Positions 11,875 through 22,891 of a stretch of 64,000 nucleotides of DNA are shown piece after piece (within the stretch, counting starts at the first letter, position 1; each line of letters starts with the position of its first letter). The notes below the pieces were generated by a model. That model saw nothing but the letters and a program-made list of their open reading frames with translations. It was not told the origin of the DNA and did no database searches. The stretch is taken from positions 252,212-316,211 of the forward strand of contig CACRSC010000020.1 of the NCBI GenBank assembly GCA_902651635.1, read 5' to 3'. The position numbers were made by a program, and so were the translations under genes. Source of the DNA: Mastigamoeba balamuthi (lineage: Eukaryota; Evosea; Mastigamoebida; Mastigamoebidae).

Positions 11875-14800
11875 ATGAGGCGCACAGCCCTGCTAGCGAT
11901 GTGGTGCCTCCTGGCAGTCACGGAAGCGAGCGGACGGGCTGGGGCGAGACAAGAGCCCCCGCCAGGCCCTCGGCCACCGCCTCAGCCCCTGCGGCCCTGC
12001 TCGGCCCTGTGCGCCCGGCAGACGTACGACGTGAGCCCCGACAACGAGACAGGGGAGGCCGTGGTCGTCGTGGGCCAGTCTGCGCCCCTGACGGGCGAGC
12101 ACGCGCAGCTGGGCCTCGACGTGCGCGCGGGCATCGAGGCCGCGTTGGCCCTCGCCAACGAGACGTCGCTGCTCAAGTTCGCCCTCGCGGTCCTCGACGA
12201 CGCCGACAACAGCTCGCTGCTGGCGAGCAACACCGAGCAGCTGCTCTGCAGCGGCGCCGGGGGCCTGGGGCCCGCGTTCACCATCACGGGCAGCGTGGGG
12301 TCTCAGGCGACAGACGGCGCGATGGACGTGATGATCGCGTCGACGGGGGCCGACGGGGCGCCGGTGCCCTACGTGGGGGCGCTGTCGAGCAACGAGATGG
12401 TGCGGAGGCAGGATGTCACGAACCGCAACAGGTGCAGCGCGGCTGGAAGCAAGCGGACGGGGGTGGCGCTGGTGAGGCCCGGGGGCGCGTACGAGGTCAG
12501 CGCCATCGTGTCGATGCTGGCGGGCAGCTGGGAGGTCCTCAACCACACGAGCGTCGTCTGGGTCGACACTCCGTTCGGCACAGACCTCTCCAACTACGTC
12601 CGCGTGTCGCTCGAGTCGATGGGGGCCACGACGCTCTCGTCGGTCTCGACCCCCGAGGTGACCCCAGGCAGCGACGTGGCCGCCGCCGCTCGCGACGCCG
12701 TGAGCGAGCTGTGCGCCAACGGGGACCCGCAGGCCGTCGTGTTCGTCGTCGCCGGCCGAATGGCGGGGGCTGTGGTGCAGGAGATGGCGCGGCAGGGGAA
12801 GAAAGGGGTGACGTACGTGGCCATGGCGTGGGTGACAGGGGAGGAGCTCTTCGCCTCGGTGCCCCAGGCCACGTGGACACGCCTCTCGACGGAGCTGACG
12901 TCCAAGGTGTTCGTCAGCCAGGTTGTCCCCAACCCAGCCAACAGCGACAGCAACTACCGCGTCGTAAGGTACCGCGAAGCCCTCTGCGTTTAACTCTGCC
13001 ACTAAGTGATCTAACTCAGGGAGTTTCGAAAGGCGATGCGCAAGTACAGACCGTACAGGAACATCAGCCACGCGTCCCTCGAGGGCTTCTTGGCCGGTCG
13101 ACTCATCACCACGGCGGCGAACAGGGCCCTGGAGGCCCAGGGGTGGCCGCTGACGCGGGCAAACTTCCTGGACGCCATCTTCCGCGAGGTGCGGTCGTTC
13201 AAGCTGGACGGCTACAAGCTGGGGCCCTTCGGCGACGGGGTGGGCAGCAGCGACGAGGGGCAGACGTCCGAGGACTGGTGCAACCAGGGAGGGCGCCAGG
13301 TGTTCATGACGCAGCTCAACACGACCACGGGCGCACTGATGGACCTGGAGACTTACTCGTACAAGTTCACTGGCTGCTCGCTGATCGAGAGCAACAGCAC
13401 GTCGTACAAGGCGGTCGTGGGGTTCAGCAGCGCCCAGACGACAGCGGACAACAAGAGATATGTGCTGGGACTGGGCGCGGCCATCAACGAGCACAACAGC
13501 GGCAACAGCGGGAGCGGGAGGATGATGGGCCTCACGTCCTCGATGGGCACGGCCCTCGACAGCGGTGTCGCCGACCTCAAGAAGCACCAAGTGCGACGCA
13601 GCCACACTTCCGATCTGCGGCTGACCAATTGGAGTGCTCCTCCAGGCTGTTGCTATCACTGGGCTGGAGCCAAGCGAGATGGGTGGAGCGCTACAGCTCG
13701 CCGACAAGGGCCAGTTCCTGCCATTCATTGCGCCTCGTACGGGTCTTCAGGCTCTCAGAAAGCCATTCCAGCGGTACGCAGACAACTCCGCAGCAATGCG
13801 ACAGCAGAACAGGAGCTCACATGGGTCTCTGGTGCAGAGGAGTGATCAACCTATTCGCTTCGTTCTATCAGGAGGCCCGCACAGCCGCGACGTTCCTCAT
13901 GCAGAACGAGAACGCGACCACCATTGTGGTCCTGCGCAGCACCACAACGCACAGTGGTGAGGGCTTGGATATCGCAAAGGGGCTGGAGCTGTGCCGCCAG
14001 AGCGAGGTGAGCCACTTCCTCGGTGCATTCGAGCTATGTCAGGAGCTGACTCTTTCTTCAGCTTTTTGGGTCGCAGCGCATCGACGACAACATAACGATC
14101 ATCGACAGACCATTCGGCAGCGTCGCGGAGGGCAACAGATACGCTGAAGAGGGGGCTGTTCCCGGCAGCGCGTTCATCATCGTGGCCACCGCGAGCGACG
14201 CGTGGGAGCTCATGCAGCACATCGGCGCCTCCAGGGCTGTGGTCCTCTCCTCGGTGGTCTCGCAGAGCGACATGCGCAAGATGCTGAACGACCATATCCG
14301 CAACGAGAGCAGGGCACACGTGTACAGGACATCGCTTACGCCGCCGCTGTCGATGCTGTCGTCGACCAATGGGCTGCGGACGGACTTTGAGAACTGGGTG
14401 TCGACGGACGACCAGACGCAGGCGCCGTTCGAGGGGTTCTTCGTCGGCAGGTTCCTCTCGGAGGTGATCGCCAACAGGGCCCAGGATTTTGTAGGGGATA
14501 AGCTCACGACGAAGGAGCTGCTGGACACGATCTATGCCAAGAGGTACTTCAAGCTGGGGGACAAGATCACCGTGGGGCCCTTCCTCGACCAGACCAGCGG
14601 CGAAAGGCCTTGCAACCAGGGCATGGACACTGTCTACATCACACAGTGGACGCCGCCTTCCTTCAGCTGGGTGCCCTATACTCTGGCAGAGGAGCGCAGA
14701 TGCGGGAGGGAGTTCGAACCTCCTGTCTCCGCGGAGCAGAGCACAACGGAGCGCACAGTGATCCTATCCACAACAATCCCCGGTTTCGTCGTTGTGTGCT

Positions 14801-16162
14801 CCATTCTCTTCATGGCCGTGGCCATCCAGCGGAGTGGCAGGTCAACACTGAAGAAGATCAAGAGGAGCGAGCTGGAAATCGGAGAGCGCATCGGGAAGGG
14901 CCAGTTCGGGACAGTGCACAACGGGGACTGGCACGGGACACCTGTGGCCATCAGAGTCATCGACAAGACGGCCATCACGCGAGAGGACCTCGAGGCTGTC
15001 AAGAGCGAGATGGTTCTCTCGCACAGCCTGCAGCATCCCAACCTGATGATGGTGCTGGGGTACAGCGAGTCCAAGACTGACCTCCTCATCGTCAGCGGTA
15101 CGATGACGAAAGCCATATTCTTCTCACTCTCTTCGAAACTGACACCATATCAGAATACATGTCATCTGGATCATTGCGCGAGTACCTCAAGAAGAACAAG
15201 AGAGAGATGAACTACTACAACCAAGTCGCAATCGCCTTCGTAATTTTTTCGGTGCTTTTCGTCGACTAACACATCATTGTAGGACGTTATCAAGGGGCTG
15301 GCGTACCTGCATTCAGCAAAGCCACCGGTGGTCCACGGCAACCTGACGAGTCAGTCCCTCATGGTGCGCCTATTTGTGATTTCTGTTGTAACGACAAAAA
15401 TGCCTGGACAGATTGATGGGAGCATGGTGACCAAGATCTGCGACTTCTGGTGCTCCAAGGGGAAGAACTCAAGCAGCTCGAGCAGGAGACACTCAAGCTG
15501 GCTTGCTCCCGAGCTCGTCGAGGGAAAACCCGCAACGACAGCAACAGATGTGTTTTGTGAGTCATTCAATCGTGAATCTCTCTTTTCTCATTTGGCCACC
15601 TCAGCGTTTGGAGTTGTGCTGTGGGAACTGTTCCTCCCTGCTGATGTCTACGCCTCCATGACCGACTCGGGCAAGTCCTCGTCAACCTCCCACTCCTCCT
15701 CTGCCCAGCCTGCCACAGCCGCGGTGGAGCTCCAGTCGCCAGCCCCGCGGCCGCAGGGAGACGTGCCGGAGATCCCCCCGTCGACACCCAAGGAGGTCGT
15801 GACGCTGCTCAACCACTGCTGGATGAAGGAGCCCGAGAGGAGACCGTCTGTGTTCCAGATCCTCAGGAACTGGCCCCAGATATTTGCTGTACGAAACACA
15901 GACACACTCACACAGGCCAGTGGGAGTTCACTCCAAGCGTACACAGGCTGTCGGGGCATTCGAGATTCCGAGCGACATGAGCATGAGCTCGCCGCAGACA
16001 GGGCACAACATGCTGCTGTCCGAGGTGTCCATGACCCCAGACGTCAGAGAAACGTCAGACGACGAGATGATCACTGTTCTTCCGCAAGACTTCAGCGCTC
16101 TGAATCCCGGCCTGAGCCTCGGGGAGGTCTCGCAATCTTCAGTTCTTCCCATTCCCCTCTGA
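11875..16162 (+). CDS. Receptor pseudokinase R3 (complete, about 1,269 aa)
   Basis: Exons: 11875-12968, 13020-13590, 13646-13773, 13838-14006, 14062-15097, 15154-15239, 15283-15363, 15412-15556, 15605-15888, 15947-16162; total 3,810 nt. A signal peptide starts at MRRTALLAMWCLLAVTEASG. The order is two PBP1-like domains, a membrane span (TVILSTTIPGFVVVCSILF), kinase homology with VAIR, HGN and DFW, a Ser-rich insert, then the SSPQT...DDEM tail. Exon 8 ends in TTTT rather than TTTG, so the residue at the junction is Ser (SFG) where R1 and R2 have Ala (AFG). The intron matching the GC-AG one in R1 and R2 has a normal GT donor here. Part of exon 1 (12691-12908) is identical to R1, which suggests gene conversion. 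Confidence 0.92.
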
Positions 16163-17207
16163 ATCGAACAAGAAAAACAAAGTGTGAATAGAATCCGATA
16201 ATCGATTCGGTTAATGGCAATCGCTAGGCATGCAAAATTGTTATTGAAGAGTTCGGGGTTTTGAAGAACCAAATGTTCCCACTGTGGCTACTCAGTGCTT
16301 CAAGTACTGAAGGGGTCCCTTGAGGGCGGCCACAACGCCACGTGGATGTTCTGCTCACCTGACATGGTAGTCCCTCTTTTGAACGGCAACTACTAGGCGA
16401 ACGGTGGCCATCTTCCCTCCCCAGTCCCACCTTCTTTTTATTTGGGCTTTGGGGAGGGCGCGCGCTGTGCCGAGAGGGACCATGCAGACTAACTGAAGAG
16501 ATTCGTGTGCGTGCAGGCCGTGACGGAGTACGACGAATTGAACTGGCTCATCTATGCATGGTTGTCACAGAAGAGGGGGCATGCTTCTCTTCTTTGACAG
16601 CTTCAGTTATGCCCCCCCCCACTCTGCGGGGGTCTAAGGGTAAGTGCACAAAGTTCGTGCTTAGTAATTTTTCACCGGCTCCGGCTCTCGACCGCAAGAC
16701 ACTCCACAGTCGAGACGAGGTTATGCTGCTCCCACCTGCCAGCGGTGCTTAGTCATTAAAGTTGGCCAGGCGTCAGCATGGCACAGGCGACCAGAGAAAG
16801 TTCTACGGGGCAAAAGAACCAGGTGCAGTCTATTCTTAGCTGCTACCCATGGATCATTATTGGCGTCCATTTCATATTATTGGCGTATCGGGCATTCCTG
16901 GAGGGTCTATGAGTCGTGCATCATTGAACCAGCAGACCCAGGTAGCCGGTTTTCCGTGCCAAAGGGGTCCGTTGGCTGCACAATGACAGCGAAAAGGAAG
17001 AGCATGCTTTGATGTCCTTTTGCGTTTTTCTTTCTGATGTAACACACCATTACGGCATGGAATTCACAAAATCCGACCGAGTCTAATGCTAACCCCTTAC
17101 TGTTTCCGGTGGGGTTGGGTGGCTGTGCATTGTCCAGAAAAACTTGGCCGACAGGCGGAATCGGCCAATCGGTGGTCAGCCAAAACTAAAGAAACACTCG
17201 TCCGCAG
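16163..17207. other. Intergenic region R3 to LRR-PARP gene
   Basis: About 1 kb with no supportable gene, RNA or repeat. It includes the 3' flank of R3 and the presumed promoter of the next gene; no promoter motif can be assigned with confidence. Confidence 0.5.
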
Positions 17208-20200
17208 ATGACCTCAAGGTCTCAGGCATTCAGCACCTCGCCCCCACCCTACCGCCTCTGCCGTGCGTCCCCGTGGCTACCTTTCTCGTCCCCGCCAGAC
17301 ACAGCAGTCGCTCTCTCACAGTGGAGATGCTCGCGCAGAAGTCCACACAGCCCTTGTGCTGTTGCTCTTCTTTGCTGCCCGTGTGATTCTTTCAGCCCCT
17401 GCCGACGAGGTCGCTGTGCTCTGCCAGCTGTACTCCTCGGCGACGCCGGTGTCTGGATGGACGAACCCGTGCGAGTGGGCAACGCCGTGCCAGGACAGCC
17501 TCGAGGGAGTCCAATGCTCCAGAGACTCTGTGACTCGCCTGTGAGCCCCACCACACACCAAGGCCATCCCCCAGCTCTTTCCCAGCTGCCCTCTGACAGC
17601 CCTCCGCAGAGTTATCGACGGATATTACCTGTCCGGGGGTATCATTCCGGACTCCATAGGGACTCTGGGGAACCTCACAATGCTGTGCGTGATGTCTGGC
17701 CAATGGGCTCCTCTGCCCCTAACAACAATTTCTTCAAGGCGCATGACCTACATGAAGCTGAGCGGGACTATCCCTAGCAGCATCGGGGACCTGACGAAGC
17801 TCACCACACTGTACGAGACCAGGCCTTGATAGGGAATCCTCTGACAAAACTATACAGGCTACTGTATCTGAATGAGCTTACCGGGACTGTTCCTCTATCA
17901 ATAGGCAACCTTGTAAACCTCGATTGGCTGTACCGTCACTTCTGCCCAGATGGAACGCCTACTCATGATATTCTTACACAGGGACATCAGCTACAATTCT
18001 CTTAATGGCACCATTCCCGTGACAGTGGGGAACCTCGCGAAACTGACCACTCTGTAATCAATCTCCAATTATGGCTCTAGGTTCTAACTCTCCCTCAGGG
18101 ATATGAGCAAAAACCAACTATCAGGGTCGATTCCTTGCTCGATTGGAGATATTAGTCCTTTGACTGAACTGTATCTGGATGACACACCCACAATTCTGAC
18201 ATTTTTTGCAGTGTGCTGTTTTCAAACCACTTTACTTCTTCGATACCCAGCACAATCACGAACTTGTTCGATCTGGAAAAAATGTGCGACCACAGATGAC
18301 ATTTGTCCAGAATGACAGGCATGCAAGAGATATTGGAACTTCCTCACTTAGTGGGACCATACCAAGTTCCATAGGAAATCTCAACCATCTGACCAGATTG
18401 TGATTATATGTTTATTGTGTATGCTGATTCTGTCTAACAGGAAAATAGGTATTTACAGAACAATCAGTTAAGTGGGACCTTACCGGACTCATTTGGCTCC
18501 CTGAGTAATCTGAAAAATGTGTAAGTTAACAGTAACTGAGTAGTTCATTCACATAATTATCTCATAGGTTCCTGGACCACAATTCGCTCAGTGGCTCTCT
18601 GCCCCCTTCGATTGGAAACCTGTCAGCCCTGGAAAAGCTGTACGAGTGATCAGACTCTTCATCAAGTCACGCAAACTTGCACAGAAACCTGAGTTCGGCC
18701 TTTCTAAGTGGCACACTTCCAAACAGCATAGGAAATCTTATCACATTAACGGGCCTGTATGCACCAAGGTTGTCACAAGAGCTAACAACTGTGATAGGTA
18801 TCTCAACAATAATAATTTCTCTGGAACTCTTCCTCATTCAATTCAAAATCTGACGAGTCTGACATATTTGTTAGTTGTCATCAATTGTACTGAATCTCAT
18901 TTGCGAAAACCAGATATCTTGGAGACAACCAATTGGAAGGACCAATTCCTGGCACCATTGATAGACTTGTTCAACTGACTGATCTGTAATAACATAATTA
19001 GTATTTGGGCGTCTGACAGCGTCCCGGGAACAGAGACATGAGCTCCAATCGCTTCAATGGGACCATTCCAGAAACGCTTGGCAATTTCCAGTACTTGGAA
19101 TTCATGTACAATTGTTACCAGGACAAATTAATGAAATTAATTGTGGCTTTTCCCTGCAGAAGTCTGAGGAACAACCAGCTCAGCGGTACAATCCCGGCCT
19201 CCCTGGCACACATGACGAGGGCGAACAACCTGTGAGCTAAACCGCTGAGCTATTCTGCTTGAATTCTAACTGCAGTCCAGAATCATCGACCACAACCAGC
19301 TGACGGGGGTCGTTCCTGATGCTGTGTGCTCAATGCAGCTGGCTCAGTCCTCCATCTGCTCGGGCAGCACAGTGCTCTGCGCCAACACGACCTGCCAGGA
19401 CTGCTCGAAGTGTTGCTTCCTGGCACAGCCGAGCACATCCTTCGGATGGGGCTCGTGCTCGAGTTATTTGCCGAGCGGAGTCTCCTGCTCCCTCGAGTGC
19501 ATGTCGGGCTTCTCGCCAGTCTCCGGTTCATGCGTCGCCGGGGACTGGGCGTCGGCCCCCAAGTGCGACCCCGACCCGTGCTCCACAGTGCAGCCCAGCA
19601 CAGCGACGGGCTGGGGCACGTGCGCGAGCTCCATGGCCAGCGGGTCCGACTGCTCGTTTATTTGCGCCACAGGGCACTCGGCCGTCGAGGGCCACTGCTT
19701 CGCGGGGTCGTGGCAGACCGCCCCGGGGTGCGACCCCAACCCCTGCAACGCGACGCTGCCGGCCACCGCCACGGGCTGGGGCTCGTGCTCGGCCAGAACA
19801 AACAGCAGCACCAACTGCTCCTTCGCATGCAAGGCGGGATACACACGGGTCTGGGGGCTGTGCACTCTGGGCGTCTGGCAGACGACACCGTCATGCACCC
19901 CGGACCCGTGTCCGCTGGCCCGGCCCGTCACGGCGTCGGGGTGGGGCACGTGCTCGCAGAGCGTGGCCAGCGGCGCGACCTGCGCGTTCACGTGCCTCTC
20001 GGGCTTCTCTGCCGTCGCGGGAGTGTGCAGCGCGGGCTCGTGGGCCACGGCCCCCGCGTGCTCGGCCAACCCGTGCAAGCTGGCCCTGCCCAGCACCGCA
20101 ACGGGGTGGGGCACGTGCACCGGTGCGGTGCCCAGCGGGGGCAACTGCACGTTCGACTGCTCGCGGGGCCACACGGCTGTCGGCGGCGAGTGCACAGCGG

Positions 20201-22329
20201 GCCTGTGGGACGCGACGCCGTCGTGCGCGCCCGACCCCTGCAACCTCACGCTGGCGCAGCGGGCGTCGGGGTGGGGCACGTGCGCGGCGTCGCTGGCCAG
20301 CGGCCTCACTTGCTCCTTCGCGTGCGTCGCGGGCCACTCGGCGGTGGCAGGCGTGTGCGCGGCGGGGACGTGGACGTCGGCGCCCTCGTGCACGCCCAAC
20401 CCGTGCACGCTGTCGCTGCTGAGCACGGCCTCGGGGTGGGGCAACTGCTCCGAGAGCGTCGCCAGCGGGCAGGCCTGCGCGTTCCTGTGCCTCACAGGCT
20501 ACACGGTGGTCGGGGGCTCGTGCGTCACGGGGACGTGGACGACGACGCCGACGTGCTCGGCCAACCCCTGCGGCCTCACGATGCCGGCCACGGCGTCCGG
20601 GTGGGGCACGTGCTCGGCCACGGTCGCCAGCGGCAGGACGTGCGCGTTCGACTGCCTGGGCGGACACTCGGCCCCCTCGGGCATGTGCGTGGCGGGGTCG
20701 TGGGCCTCGACGCCGGCGTGCACGCCCAACCCGTGCACGCTGTCGCTGCCGAGCACGGCGTCGGGGTGGGGGACGTGCTCGCAGAGCGTCGCCAGCGGGA
20801 CCAACTGCTCGTTCCTGTGCCCCGCGGGGTACACGGTGGTCGGAGGCTCGTGCGCGACGGGGACGTGGGCGACGACGCCGACGTGCTCGGCCAACCCCTG
20901 CAACCTCACGATGCCGGCCACGGCGGCGGGGTGGGGCACGTGCGAGGGGACCATGGCGAGCGGGGAGACGTGCACGTTGGTGTGCGGCTCGGGCTACACG
21001 GCGCTGTCGGGGCTGTGCGTGGCCGGGGCGTGGGAGACGACGCCGACGTGCAGAGCCGCGGCGGCGGGGGCGAGCAAGGCGGTGATCGGGGGCATCGTGG
21101 GGGGCGTGGTGGGCGGGTGCGCGCTGGTGGCGGGGGGCGCGGTGGGGGCGCTGATGGTGGCGCGGAGGCGGAGGGCGGTGCACCAGGCCACGCTGCGGCA
21201 CCGGGTGTGGCACTGCGACAAGGACATGTACGAGGAGCTGCTGGCGCAGGAGCGGCCCGAGGCGCTGCAGGCGGCGCGGCCGGCGGACGTGGCGCGGGTG
21301 GTGGAGGCGTACTACCGGTGCCCGTGCAGGGGGCTGGACGTGGCGCGGGTGGAGACGGTGTTCTCGCGGGGGCTGGAGACGGCGTTCGAGTCGCGGATGG
21401 GGATGCTGAGCGGGCGGGACGGGAACCCGGCGTTCGCGCCGCAGTGGTCGCAGGACCGGTGCGTGGGCCTGCGCTCGCAGATCGTGTCGCGGCTGGGCGA
21501 CATGGCGGCGCCGACGGCGGACAGCAACTACCCCGGGGCCAAGCTGCTGCTGACGTGGCACGGGACCAGCCCCGAGGTGCTGGGCAGCGTGGTGACCACG
21601 GGCTACGCCAGCCTGGCCACCACCGACGCCGGGTTCTTCGGCAAGGGCGTCTACTCGGCCTACGAGGCCCGCTACGCCTACCAGGTCTACTGCAGGGGCG
21701 CCCTCCTCGTCAACTGGGTCTCCTTCTACAGCGCCTACCCCGTCGTCGACGGCGACATGGACCGCCTCCTCGGCAAGTCCGCCTACGCCAACTACGACGC
21801 CCACTTTGTCCCCGTCTGCCCCAGCTCCCCCGACGAGGCCGAGTCCAACTTCTACCCCGTCACCCGCCTCGACGAGGCCGTCTACCACGAGATGGTCGTC
21901 TTCGAGGCCAGCCAGTGCCTCCCCCGCTACGTCGTCACCCTCCAGCCCAGTGGCCTTCACACTGCCTCCCCGCCTGCCCTTCCTGCCGCTGCCATCGACC
22001 GCGAGACCTGCGCCGCCGAGAGAGAGACCCCAGTGGCCCGCAGAGAGAACAGAGAGCCTGCCGCCCAGATTGAGGTCGTGGTGCAGCGGAGGGAGGCGCA
22101 GAACAACGAGGATCACGTGCGGAGGGCCATCAGGACGATGAGGAAGCCTGACAGCGCTGCCGGGGCGTCGATGAATGAGGGCCTGCAGGGCGCCACGGAC
22201 CAGAAGCCTCAGGGCGACTCCTCGCCGCTGCCTGCGCAGAGGAAGGTCTTCCGCACAGCAGCGCGCTGCAGGCCTGCGACCGTCACTCATGCATGGGAAG
22301 GGGAAACCACCGGCCAGCAGGCCCCCTGA
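17208..22329 (+). CDS. Transmembrane receptor: LRRs, ten CCP-like repeats, TM, cytosolic PARP-type domain (about 1,429 aa)
   Basis: Seventeen exons, 4,290 nt. A proposed 11-nt first exon (17208-17218) joins 17322-17540, giving a signal peptide (ALVLLLFFAARVILSA) and an LRR cap. Next come one 75-nt exon (17610-17684) and thirteen exons of exactly 72 nt between 17739 and 19231, each one 24-residue LRR of the LSGTIPxSIGNL type, all joined at phase 2. The last exon (19281-22329) holds ten 55-residue six-Cys CCP/sushi-like repeats, a membrane span near 21,070-21,160 followed by ARRRR, and a C-terminal PARP-like domain. There WHGTS (near 21,557), FFGKGVYSA (near 21,640) and YHEMVVF (near 21,885) match the His-Tyr-Glu triad of active ADP-ribosyltransferases. 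Predicted role: a surface sensor that ADP-ribosylates cytosolic targets. The first exon is the weakest part of the model. Confidence 0.88.
19409..21054 (+). repeat. Ten tandem 165-nt coding repeats (6-Cys CCP-like modules)
   Basis: Each unit encodes 55 residues with the pattern PC...GWGTC...C.F.C..G.....G.C..G.W...P.C. The GWGTC and the second Cys add a disulphide pair to the usual four-Cys sushi pattern. Units 7 and 9, and units 8 and 10, are especially alike, which points to duplication of two-unit blocks. They lie between the LRRs and the membrane span, so they should form an extracellular stalk. Confidence 0.9.
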
Positions 22330-22891
22330 GCACGAGCGGGTACTCCAAGCGACTGAGGTGTCCTGCGTCCACCCTTCCAGTATGACATCATTGGAAAATA
22401 CAAAGTCGGTTTACGAGGTGGAGAAGTCAAGTGATGACCGCGCTAAGCAAGTCCTTCATGGGGCTTGGTCTTTGATGAGGACATACAAATTCAATTTTTC
22501 TTTTTCTACACTTGACAATCAGACTGTGAAGTGCTTGACAACGTGGACGTCGCAAAGACCCTGCGCAGACAAGCGACACAAGGACCACACTGCGCTCTTC
22601 TTCTTGATCCTCATCCTGTTGCTCCGTCACGTCAGTGGTGTCAGATTTCGTAGCTGGTGGCAACGGATCGAATCCCCCGAGAGCCAACAACACCCCCCCG
22701 CTTCCCCTGGCCAAAGCCCTGTACTCCCCTACCCTTCCTCGATCATCTCTCCTCGGCGCCTCGGTGTTTGCTGCCTTCCCGCTGGAGTTCAGCATTAGAT
22801 TCAGATTCAGATTCAGACTCAGATTCAGGTTCGGTTGACGTGGGGGTTCGGCGTTTTGCGTCGCACTGGTGGCCGCCCCTCATCACCGAAG
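22330..22891. other. Intergenic region LRR-PARP to ABCA
   Basis: The 3' flank of the PARP receptor and 5' flank of the ABCA gene. Apart from the short hexamer repeat listed below, nothing is recognised. Confidence 0.5.
22797..22832. repeat. (GATTCA)n hexamer repeat upstream of ABCA gene
   Basis: About six imperfect tandem copies of GATTCA or GACTCA end 60 nt before the ABCA start codon. The position allows it to be 5' UTR or core promoter; function unknown. Confidence 0.8.

Noticed and set aside
11893-13728. 611-codon minus-strand open frame opposite R3
   Set aside because: The same frame recurs opposite R1 and R2 because the sense sequence is conserved; no independent protein feature.
19891-22290. 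799-codon open frame on the minus strand
   Set aside because: It is antisense to the CCP-like repeats and PARP domain, has no domain-like pattern and reflects the high GC content with few stop codons.
22655-22685. tRNA-like B-box (GGATCGAATCC)
   Set aside because: No matching A-box, anticodon arm or acceptor stem could be folded around it.
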